From: Clostridia bacterium
GTDB lineage: Bacteria; Bacillota_A; Clostridia; Oscillospirales; CAG-382
Assembly: GCA_017517985.1 (NCBI GenBank)
Contig: JAFWWX010000289.1
Coordinates: 1-5,233 of the forward strand
Length of the DNA: 5,233 nucleotides
Direction of reading: 5' to 3'
In this document: one piece after another, positions 1-5,024 of the stretch
How positions within the stretch are numbered: the first letter of the stretch is position 1
Layout: each line of letters begins with the position of its first letter
Position numbers and translations under genes: made by a program
Notes under the pieces: generated by a model
Seen by the model: the letters and a program-made list of their open reading frames with translations, nothing else
Database searches by the model: none
Told to the model about the DNA's origin: nothing

Positions 1-1
1 A

Positions 2-1639
2 CATATAACTGTTGGTTTGAATGACAATGCGAGAAGGGATTTGGAACAAAAATACAGTCGTTACGTTGCACTTGCCCAAACAGACCAAAGATTGAGAATG
101 GTGGCATTTGACCTATACGAACATTTTATAAGCTATGTTAAACCAAAGGGATTTAAAGCTATGCTTACCTGCTCATCTCGTGTGGCTGCGGTTGAAATGT
201 TTTATCTTTTAAGCAGCTTTGACGGAATTACGCCTGCCGTTGTAATCACTCCTAATTCCGCTAAAGAGGGCGAAGATGAAGTTAATACAAATGAAACAAA
301 AAAGCGTATTGGTGACTTTTTTGCTAAAGAAATTGATCCGTTATATAAAAACAATTACGATGCCTATGAAGATTGGGTTACAAACGAGTTTGTTGACCCT
401 GAGGGCGACATCAATTTGTTAATTGTAAAAGACAAATTGTTAACAGGCTTTGATGCTCCTCCTACTGCAGTTTTATATGTGGATAAAAAATTACAAGACC
501 ATACTCTGCTTCAGGCAATTGCTCGTGTTAACCGAGTTTTTGAAAATAAGGATTTTGGCTTGATTGTTGACTATATAGGCATATTCAAAAAGCTTAATTC
601 TGCATTGGATTTATATGCAGACTCTGCTTCCGGTATGGATGGATTTAATGCACAGGACATTGAAGATGCTATTGCTTCGGTGTCTGAGCAAAAGTCAAGG
701 CTTGAAGAACTTCATAAAAATCTATGGGGTATATTTGAAGGTATAGACAAAAACGAAACTAAGCCGAATGTATGGCAAGAAAGATTGAGAGAATATGATA
801 TAAGAACCAAGTTCTATGAAACTCTTTCTGCTTATGCAAAACTTGTTGATCTGATGTACTCAAGTTTTGATTTCTTTGAAGCTGTGGGATTTGAACAGGC
901 AGAAGCATATAAAAAAGATTATATATTCTTCAAAAAATTGAAAGATAGTGTAACTCTGAGATTTAATGACAGAGTAGATTTTTCTAAATATGAAGATGGT
1001 GTGAGACAACTTCTTAACACATATGTTACTGCTGAAGATGCTAAAATTCTCATAGAACCTCTTGATATTCTTAATAAAGATAAAATGGAAGAACAGATGG
1101 CTATTCTTGGAACAAAAGAAGCAAAAGCTGAAGCAATCCAATCAAGACAGGTTGAGGTTTTAGAAAGCGAACGTTATGACGATCCTATAAAATACCTTTC
1201 TTTCATGGAGAGAATCAATAAAACACTTGAAGAATACATGAAAGAAAGGGATAGTGAAAAATATCTATCGTCTATGGAAGAAATTGCTGAAGATTACAGA
1301 CAAGGTCGCAGTAATGCAACATATCCTCAAAACATTGTTCACGATAGCGAAGCAAAGTCTTTCTTTGGAAGTATTTGCAGTGGATTGAAGAAAGCTATCG
1401 GTAATGCAGATGGATATGAAACAGAAGCTACTGGTTTCTTGGCGTTACAAATCAAAGATATTGTTGCACAGAATGCAAAGAGAGATTGGCGAGATAATGT
1501 TATTGTGCACAGAAACATAAAGAAATTGTTAGATGATGCATTATTTGATTTTATGGAAGATAATAATTTAGATTGGTCTTTGGATACCATTGATATTATT
1601 ATTGATGAAATAATGCTGACAGCGAAAAAGGTATATTAA
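2..1639 (+). CDS. hsdR: Type I restriction enzyme R subunit (HsdR), C-terminal part, cut by window start
   Basis: This is the ATP-dependent translocase and endonuclease subunit of a type I restriction-modification complex, which works with HsdM and HsdS to cut unmodified foreign DNA. The frame is open from base 2, so the gene enters from upstream; the TTG at 17 is not a real start. Of a protein usually about 1,000 residues long, 545 are visible. Counting from the codon at 17, a motif IV-like segment (AMLTCSSR) lies near residues 49-56, helicase motif V (KLLTGFDAP) near 140-148, and motif VI (QAIARVNR) at 166-173; these form the second RecA-like domain. The rest is helical and charged. It ends in a DUF3387-like C-terminal domain with a conserved-looking DW near 490-491 that in this family contacts the methylase core. 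The N-terminal nuclease domain and Walker motifs lie outside the window. No frameshift is seen. The stop is one base before the next start, so the two genes are cotranscribed. Confidence 0.95.
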   Translation, partial: HITVGLNDNARRDLEQKYSRYVALAQTDQRLRMVAFDLYEHFISYVKPKGFKAMLTCSSRVAAVEMFYLLSSFDGITPAVVITPNSAKEGEDEVNTNETKKRIGDFFAKEIDPLYKNNYDAYEDWVTNEFVDPEGDINLLIVKDKLLTGFDAPPTAVLYVDKKLQDHTLLQAIARVNRVFENKDFGLIVDYIGIFKKLNSALDLYADSASGMDGFNAQDIEDAIASVSEQKSRLEELHKNLWGIFEGIDKNETKPNVWQERLREYDIRTKFYETLSAYAKLVDLMYSSFDFFEAVGFEQAEAYKKDYIFFKKLKDSVTLRFNDRVDFSKYEDGVRQLLNTYVTAEDAKILIEPLDILNKDKMEEQMAILGTKEAKAEAIQSRQVEVLESERYDDPIKYLSFMERINKTLEEYMKERDSEKYLSSMEEIAEDYRQGRSNATYPQNIVHDSEAKSFFGSICSGLKKAIGNADGYETEATGFLALQIKDIVAQNAKRDWRDNVIVHRNIKKLLDDALFDFMEDNNLDWSLDTIDIIIDEIMLTAKKVY

Positions 1640-1640
1640 G

Positions 1641-2366
1641 ATGCAAACAAGTATATTAGAATTAAACTGTAAAAATCAAACAATACCTATTGCGGTTGAA
1701 CGAAAAAAAATAAAGACTATCCGGTTAAAAGTCTATCCTGAATCTGTAGTGAAGATTTCAGCTCCGTATTCTATAAATGATGAATTTCTAATGGAGTTTG
1801 TTTCTAAACGTCAAAAATGGATAGAAGATAAATTGGAGAAATTTTCTCAAACAAAAGGCTATGCCGCTACGACAGTAATAAAAAATGGTATGTCTATAAA
1901 AATGCTAGGAGAAGATTTGATTTTTGCGGTAAGACCGTGTGAAAAGAATTTAATATACCGTGAAGGAAAGATATTGCATATATGTACTACTTATGCAGAA
2001 AACCAAGAAAAACTGATGCAACAGTTTGATAAGTGGTGGAGGAAGGAATCGCTTGAAATTTTAAAACAGCAAGTAGATGCACTTTATCCAATTATAAAAA
2101 AATATGATATTCCATATCCAAGTATATACCTGAAGAAAATGAAAACTCTTTGGGGAAGCTGTAGTGTTAATAGGAACAAAGTTACATTCAATCAGTATTT
2201 AACCAAGGCGAAGCCTGCTTGTATTGAATATGTTGTTTTGCATGAGTTAGTTCATTTCTTGTATCCTAACCATAGCAAAAAGTTTTACGATTTTCTTAGT
2301 AGTTATATGCCTGATTGGAAGGACAGAAAAAAAGTATTAGATACAGAAGTAGTACATGGATTATAA
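1641..2366 (+). CDS. YgjP/DUF45-family zinc metallopeptidase-like protein
   Basis: This 241-residue protein matches the YgjP-like (DUF45, M48-related, SprT-like) family in length and motif order. The N-terminal half (about 1-110) is the beta-rich part with basic stretches. WGSCS lies at 171-175, and the zinc site HELVH at 201-205 is followed by the family's PNHSKKF at 209-215. H201 and H205 should bind zinc, E202 should be catalytic, and H211 is the likely third ligand. There is no signal peptide or membrane segment, so it is cytoplasmic. The ATG at 1641 is one base after the hsdR stop, with AAAAAGG (1625-1631) inside the hsdR end as ribosome site, which implies translational coupling. This family is often found beside type I restriction genes, but its substrate is not established. 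A role in turnover or control of the restriction complex is inference. All motif residues are intact, so an active enzyme is expected. Confidence 0.93.
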   Translation: MQTSILELNCKNQTIPIAVERKKIKTIRLKVYPESVVKISAPYSINDEFLMEFVSKRQKWIEDKLEKFSQTKGYAATTVIKNGMSIKMLGEDLIFAVRPCEKNLIYREGKILHICTTYAENQEKLMQQFDKWWRKESLEILKQQVDALYPIIKKYDIPYPSIYLKKMKTLWGSCSVNRNKVTFNQYLTKAKPACIEYVVLHELVHFLYPNHSKKFYDFLSSYMPDWKDRKKVLDTEVVHGL

Positions 2367-2371
2367 GGAGG
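2365..2371 (+). promoter_or_regulatory. Perfect ribosome binding site for the 156-residue gene
   Basis: AAGGAGG overlaps the last two bases of the metallopeptidase stop codon and sits 8 bases before the ATG at 2380. It fixes the start of the third gene and is much stronger than the sites visible for its two upstream neighbours. The third protein may therefore be made in higher amounts from the shared message. Confidence 0.85.
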
Positions 2372-2379
2372 TATAAATT

Positions 2380-2850
2380 ATGGCAATTATACATGATGCA
2401 AAAGACCAATTCTATTCATATGCAAAAGAGTTTTTAGGAGCAGAATTGGAGCAATTGTTAGATAGTGATGATAAAAAAGATGAGTTTTATAGTTTGTGTA
2501 AGAAGTTTTCGGAAATTCCGTTAAATGCACCTAAATTCAAGGATCCTAAAACCGGTAGAGTGGAAGGTTGCTTTCAATACAAGGATATGGATTCTGCAAA
2601 AGAAGCGACTGTGGAATTTGTGAAAAAATATAATATTCATAATCTTGAGACTTTTATGGAAAGTATACATAGATTGCACGGACATGCAGTTGAATGGGAT
2701 GATGCTCGAGCAAAAAGTGGTTTCGTGCAAGCAGAATCGTATAAGTATAATGGAGGTTTTTTCGGAACATATTATAATTTTCAATGTTTGCCGGATGATG
2801 TATGGGAAGATATATGCAAAGAAATTATTGAGGCAATCAATAAAAAATGA
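2380..2850 (+). CDS. Unrecognised 156-residue soluble protein, third gene of the restriction operon
   Basis: I do not recognise this family. It is a small, acidic-to-neutral, Lys/Glu/Asp-rich cytoplasmic protein with no signal peptide or membrane span. Residues 1-45 look helical (a DSDDKKDE charged patch at 28-35). A segment near 50-66 has a Lys/Pro-rich turn (FKDPKTGR, 53-60). Residues 70-100 look helical again and lead into a histidine cluster HRLHGH (97-102) and EWDD (105-108). A Gly/aromatic stretch GGFFGTYYNF (125-134) follows, then a C-terminal helix. Cysteines are at 40, 64, 136 and 146. The start is fixed by AAGGAGG at 2365-2371. It lies 13 bases behind the metallopeptidase gene with matching base composition, so it belongs to the hsdR operon. 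It could be an accessory or anti-restriction control protein, a substrate or partner of the metallopeptidase, or passenger cargo; nothing in the sequence decides between these. Coding potential is strong: intact frame, good ribosome site, protein-like composition. Confidence 0.85.
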   Translation: MAIIHDAKDQFYSYAKEFLGAELEQLLDSDDKKDEFYSLCKKFSEIPLNAPKFKDPKTGRVEGCFQYKDMDSAKEATVEFVKKYNIHNLETFMESIHRLHGHAVEWDDARAKSGFVQAESYKYNGGFFGTYYNFQCLPDDVWEDICKEIIEAINKK

Positions 2851-2853
2851 TGT

Positions 2854-2878
2854 GATAACAAATTGATAACAGATAACA
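2854..2878 (+). repeat. Three GATAACA copies just after the third gene
   Basis: GATAACA occurs at 2854-2860, 2865-2871 and 2872-2878, the last two directly abutting. The cluster starts four bases after the stop codon of the 156-residue protein. It may be chance in AT-rich DNA, a protein-binding cluster, or slippage products. No function is claimed. Confidence 0.6.
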
Positions 2879-2899
2879 ATTAAGACCAAATAATTAAAA

Positions 2900-2938
2900 G
2901 ATTTTAAGTGGAGAAAGCGAAAAAATCGGCTTAAAATC
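2900..2938 (+). repeat. Inverted repeat, 9-bp stem downstream of the restriction operon
   Basis: GATTTTAAG at 2900-2908 is perfectly complementary to CTTAAAATC at 2930-2938, around a 21-base A-rich loop. No T-run follows, so it is not a classical terminator. It might be an RNA 3'-end stabiliser for the operon message or a binding site. Confidence 0.45.
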
Positions 2939-2997
2939 AGGTGATACAACGTAAATCACGTTATAACGCACCGAGTGGGAATAAAGGTCAAAATTCT

Positions 2998-3032
2998 CTC
3001 AGTTTTCTGAGGTCTCATAGAGCCTCATTTTT
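2998..3032 (+). terminator. Terminator hairpin with an overlapping alternative hairpin
   Basis: TGAGG (3008-3012) pairs with CCTCA (3023-3027), and after a one-base bulge CTC (3014-3016) pairs with GAG (3020-3022). Five Ts (3028-3032) follow, giving an intrinsic-terminator layout. Just upstream, CTCAG (2998-3002) can pair with CTGAG (3007-3011) over a TTTT loop, which would use up the left arm of the terminator. This is the first credible stop for the restriction operon transcript, about 150 bases after the last gene. Confidence 0.55.
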
Positions 3033-3038
3033 CTCATA

Positions 3039-3062
3039 AAAACTCGATTTATTTCGAGTTTT
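3039..3062. terminator. Second hairpin, 9-bp stem with A- and T-flanked arms
   Basis: AAAACTCGA (3039-3047) and TCGAGTTTT (3054-3062) form a perfect 9-bp stem with a TTTATT loop. The four Ts are part of the stem, and As lie on the other side, so it could act weakly as a terminator in either direction. It follows the previous hairpin by only six bases, so the two may form a tandem terminator. Confidence 0.5.
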
Positions 3063-3145
3063 CTCCACATTTTCAAGAATTGAAGTTTGAACTGAAGTCA
3101 ATTTGATACCAAAAACAGAATAGTTTCAAGTGGCTTTATAGTGAC

Positions 3146-3184
3146 CCGCTCACCCTATGCGAGTAAAGGTGAGCGGATTTTTTT
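3146..3184 (+). terminator. Strong intrinsic terminator
   Basis: CCGCTCACC (3146-3154) and GGTGAGCGG (3168-3176) form a perfect, GC-rich 9-bp stem with a 13-base loop. After one A it is followed by seven Ts (3178-3184). This is the best terminator in the window. It faces the + direction, yet no gene ends close before it. It therefore either backs up the restriction operon or ends a lost gene or an RNA that starts after 3062. Confidence 0.85.
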
Positions 3185-3211
3185 ATATCGTACATTTTAT
3201 AGAAGATGGGG

Positions 3212-3220
3212 TGTTATAAT
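3212..3220 (+). promoter_or_regulatory. Perfect extended -10 promoter element
   Basis: TGTTATAAT gives TG (3212-3213), one base, then a consensus TATAAT (3215-3220). The -35 position (about 3191-3197) has only poor matches, which extended -10 promoters tolerate. A start of transcription near 3226-3228 is expected. The next terminator-like hairpin ends at about 3356, so the transcript would be about 130 bases. Confidence 0.5.
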
Positions 3221-3222
3221 AT

Positions 3223-3303
3223 ATGAAGAAGTCTTTTTCAAGAGATATTCCGACGGTTGATAATAGCTTATTTATACTTGCGAGAAAGTTGATTTTAGAA
3301 TAA
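3223..3303 (+). CDS. Possible 26-residue small open frame (doubtful)
   Basis: An ATG at 3223 opens a 26-codon frame that starts MKKSFSRDIPTVDNSLF and ends in LILE, with TAA at 3301-3303. A weak purine-rich site, GATGGGG (3205-3211), lies 11 bases before it. The peptide looks like the beginning of a normal protein, so it may be the truncated 5' end of a lost gene. It conflicts with the promoter at 3212-3220, whose expected transcript would start after the ATG. Expression would then need transcription from upstream through the strong terminator. I do not recognise the peptide. Confidence 0.2.
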   Translation: MKKSFSRDIPTVDNSLFILARKLILE

Positions 3304-3310
3304 ATATAGA

Positions 3311-3356
3311 AGCAGCGTGTATGAGATTGATTTCAATTACACGCTGCTCTTATTTT
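3311..3356 (+). terminator. 11-bp perfect stem-loop, probable terminator
   Basis: AGCAGCGTGTA (3311-3321) pairs perfectly with TACACGCTGCT (3338-3348) over a 16-base loop. CTTATTTT (3349-3356) follows, a T-rich but interrupted tail. It lies eight bases after the stop of the 26-codon frame. The stem is long and GC-rich, so RNA folding is likely. Termination is less certain because an A breaks the T-run. Confidence 0.55.
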
Positions 3357-3501
3357 GGCGGAACAAGGCGGATGGGAAACTGCACTATTACAAGCATATT
3401 CAATATGGAACAATTTGTTGTTAACAACAAATGATGAGCAAATTAAGTCATATGTTACAAAGGCGAAAAAGTTAGTTACTTTTTTTGGAAACAAAAGTTA
3501 A
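3331..3501 (+). pseudogene. Start-less open frame, possible C-terminal gene remnant
   Basis: Between a stop at 3328-3330 and TAA at 3499-3501 there are 56 open codons with protein-like content. The first part is hydrophobic/amphipathic (LILAEQGGWETALLQAYSIW, from about 3349), followed by a lysine-rich helix and a short basic tail (FFGNKS). No ATG, GTG or TTG with a ribosome site suits it, and its first codons overlap the right arm of the stem at 3338-3348. It may be the 3' end of a gene whose front was lost, or chance. The family is not recognised. Confidence 0.3.
3413..3432. repeat. Perfect 20-bp palindrome
   Basis: ATTTGTTGTT (3413-3422) is directly followed by its exact reverse complement AACAACAAAT (3423-3432), with no spacer. 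A gapless dyad of this length suits binding of a dimeric DNA-binding protein better than an RNA hairpin, since it has no loop. No promoter is obvious beside it. Confidence 0.65.
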
Positions 3502-3540
3502 ATGAAATTCTTTTTTAGTCCGTAGTATAGAAAATGAATA

Positions 3541-3561
3541 TGACAACATTTTTTGACAACA
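3541..3561 (+). repeat. Direct repeat TGACAACA, two copies 13 bases apart
   Basis: TGACAACA occurs at 3541-3548 and 3554-3561. The second copy lies in a perfect TTGACA (3553-3558), but no good -10 follows at 16-18 bases. The repeat could be a recombinase or regulator site, or chance. Confidence 0.45.
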
Positions 3562-3566
3562 CTTTC

Positions 3567-3611
3567 GCTGTTTAATAGGTGGAATGAGTGGGAAATCCAT
3601 GCTGAAACAGC
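3567..3611 (+). repeat. Inverted repeat enclosing a 31-base loop
   Basis: GCTGTTT (3567-3573) is perfectly complementary to AAACAGC (3605-3611). A shorter TGGA/TCCA pairing lies inside. No T-run follows. It lies upstream of the terminator at 3663-3695 and may be part of the same folded RNA. Confidence 0.35.
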
Positions 3612-3662
3612 ACGAAAACACACTATTTAGACCTGATTTCACGGTCATAACAAAAGTGATTT

Positions 3663-3695
3663 TGCAGACAGTTAAAATAGCTGTCTGCATTTTTT
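3663..3695 (+). terminator. Strong intrinsic terminator
   Basis: TGCAGACAG (3663-3671) and CTGTCTGCA (3681-3689) form a perfect 9-bp stem with a 9-base loop, followed by six Ts (3690-3695). It faces the + direction. The nearest coding-like sequence ends about 160 bases earlier (3501), so what it terminates is unclear. It insulates the dehydrogenase operon from upstream transcription. Confidence 0.85.
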
Positions 3696-3869
3696 GTGTA
3701 TGGGATTGTAGTGATTAGCATCTGGCGGAGGTAATTGTGCCTGTATTTTAAAAGGCTTTAGGAATAAAAGAAAGGTAAACAACTGTAGATGTGCAATGTT
3801 ACTATAAAAGAGATCTTCTTGTTCGATTTTCACAGGTCGTTTTTGTGCAAGTTTTGTCGTATTTGTCTA

Positions 3870-3898
3870 TTTAAAAAAATATAAGTATATGTTATGAT
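3870..3898 (+). promoter_or_regulatory. Promoter of the dehydrogenase-aldolase operon
   Basis: An extended -10 (TG at 3890-3891, then TATGAT at 3893-3898) has a TTTAAA at 3870-3875 as a partial -35 (four of six bases), spaced 17 bases. Transcription would start near 3905, leaving a leader of about 35 bases before the ATG. No clear operator dyad or catabolite-response site is seen next to it. Confidence 0.55.
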
Positions 3899-3927
3899 TA
3901 GGCTAGAATGATGAAGAAAAATATTTT

Positions 3928-3932
3928 GGAGG
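3928..3932 (+). promoter_or_regulatory. Ribosome binding site of the dehydrogenase
   Basis: GGAGG sits six bases before the ATG at 3939, ideal spacing, and fixes that start. Confidence 0.85.
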
Positions 3933-3938
3933 ATTTAT

Positions 3939-4994
3939 ATGAAAAAAGTGCGTCTTGATGAACTTAAGGCTTTCTCCGTAAAGGCACTCATTAAAGCGGG
4001 AGTAAGCGAAGAAAATGCAGAGATTATAGCCGACGTTTTAATAACAACTGATACTTTCGGTGTTTTAACACACGGTACAAAAAATTTGGGTCAGTACATA
4101 GATAAAATGAGGGCAGGCGGTTTGGTTGCTGAAGCCGAACCTTCTATAGTGAGAGAAGGTCCTGCCTGGGCAATTATAAACGGCAACAAAGCGGCAGGCA
4201 TGGTGTCAGGCTACAAGGCGATGAAAACGGCAATTGCAAAAGCTAAAAACTGCGGTATAGCCTATGTTGGTGTTAAAAACAGCTGTCACTTCGGTGCGGC
4301 AGGCTTTTATGCAAATTTGGCCGCAAAGGAAGGGCTTATCGGTATATCTATGAGTAATGCCGACCCCGTTATTGCAGTTCCCGGAGGAAGCAAAAAGGCA
4401 ATCGGCACAAATCCCTTTTCTTTTGCCGCTCCCACAGGTGACGGAAAGAGCGTATTTTTGGATATTGCATTAAGTAATGTTGCAGCACTCAAAGTCATTA
4501 TGGCACAGGAGAAAAAAGAGGAAATTCCCGATACCTGGCTGGTTGACGAAGAGGGCGTTCCCACAACGGATGCCTTCAAATTCCCGAAAAATGCCAGCCT
4601 TCAGCCCATGGGAGCACATAAGGGATACGGACTTGCGGTATTGGTTGAAATACTTGCCTCTGTTATAACCGGTGCGGGTATGCTTTCTGAAATTGCAAGC
4701 TGGAATTTAGACCTTGCATCCACCAACAATGCAGGCCACGCATTTATCGCGGTTGACGTAGCTCAGATGCTCGGAACGGACGAATTCAACGCAAGAATGA
4801 AGCACATTTCCGACGAGCTTCGAAATGGTCCTAAAGCAAAGGGTGCGACAAGAATCTTTATGCCCGGCGAAATGGAATGGGAAAAGAGAGATAAAGTTCT
4901 CTCTTCTGGTGAAATTGAAATCACCGATGCAATGGTGACATCCCTTATAAAGCTTTCTTCCGATACGGGTGTGGAAATTAACATTTATGAATAA
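3939..4994 (+). CDS. Ldh_2-family NAD(P)-dependent malate/L-lactate/sugar-acid dehydrogenase
   Basis: This cytoplasmic oxidoreductase of 351 residues has the full length and motif order of the family that includes YiaK (2,3-diketo-L-gulonate reductase), AllD (ureidoglycolate dehydrogenase) and archaeal-type malate dehydrogenases. These enzymes interconvert 2-hydroxy and 2-keto acids with NAD(P)H through an unusual non-Rossmann fold. Visible are the catalytic-histidine motif THG (H45), NSCHFGAAGF with H117, GTNPFSFAAPT (156-166), LDIALSN, IPDTWLVDEEGVPTTD, and MGAHKGYGLAVL (224-235), which contacts the cofactor. Two places differ from the usual pattern: the family's SHGxxR arginine is Asn49, and the glycine after SxVA is a leucine. 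The start is set by GGAGG at 3928-3932. The aldolase follows after 30 bases without a terminator, so the pair forms an operon and points to sugar-acid catabolism. The exact substrate cannot be read from the sequence. Base composition is clearly richer in G+C than in the restriction block. Confidence 0.93.
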   Translation: MKKVRLDELKAFSVKALIKAGVSEENAEIIADVLITTDTFGVLTHGTKNLGQYIDKMRAGGLVAEAEPSIVREGPAWAIINGNKAAGMVSGYKAMKTAIAKAKNCGIAYVGVKNSCHFGAAGFYANLAAKEGLIGISMSNADPVIAVPGGSKKAIGTNPFSFAAPTGDGKSVFLDIALSNVAALKVIMAQEKKEEIPDTWLVDEEGVPTTDAFKFPKNASLQPMGAHKGYGLAVLVEILASVITGAGMLSEIASWNLDLASTNNAGHAFIAVDVAQMLGTDEFNARMKHISDELRNGPKAKGATRIFMPGEMEWEKRDKVLSSGEIEITDAMVTSLIKLSSDTGVEINIYE

Positions 4995-5024
4995 TTAAAA
5001 TAAATATAAGAATGGAGAATTATC

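Larger units (their letters stand above)
2851..3938. other. 1.09-kb gene-poor, hairpin-rich intergenic region
   Basis: No intact protein gene with a believable start, length and ribosome site is seen on either strand here. The region holds short repeats, at least five terminator-like hairpins that all face the + direction, an extended -10 promoter followed by a short transcribed-looking unit, a start-less open frame, a 20-bp palindrome, and at its right end the promoter of the dehydrogenase operon. These parts are listed separately. The stretch divides two gene blocks of different base composition. This fits the decayed border of an acquired island, but no attachment site or integrase is visible. 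Confidence 0.7.

Noticed and set aside
17..19. TTG as the start of the hsdR reading frame
   Set aside because: The frame is open to the window edge and the protein lacks its N-terminal nuclease and Walker domains, so the gene simply enters from outside.
860..1590. Two - strand open frames inside hsdR (860-1141 and 1339-1590)
   Set aside because: They lie opposite an unbroken conserved gene, are rich in Phe/Ser/Ile/Cys as expected of antisense frames, and have no ribosome sites.
2645..2866. 73-codon + strand frame inside the 156-residue gene
   Set aside because: Out-of-frame overlap with a better-supported gene, without a ribosome site.
2521..2949. 142-codon - strand frame over the end of the 156-residue gene
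   Set aside because: It is a Phe/Ile/His-rich antisense shadow of the + strand gene, which has a perfect ribosome site; no promoter or site of its own.
3553..3581. Promoter built on the perfect TTGACA at 3553-3558
   Set aside because: The bases 16-18 downstream (around 3575-3581) do not resemble TATAAT; TTTAAT at 3571-3576 is too close.
3472..3690. 72-codon - strand frame in the intergenic region
   Set aside because: Its ATG lies within the terminator stem at 3681-3689, composition is Phe/Ser/Lys-rich, and no ribosome site precedes it. It could be revisited if homologues are conserved.
2851..3938. CRISPR array, tRNA or insertion sequence in the intergenic region
   Set aside because: There are no regularly spaced long repeats, no tRNA-like cloverleaf arms with a CCA-type end, and no transposase frame or matching terminal inverted repeats.
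4307..4984. Short frames overlapping the dehydrogenase on both strands
   Set aside because: All lie within an intact, motif-complete gene and lack ribosome sites.
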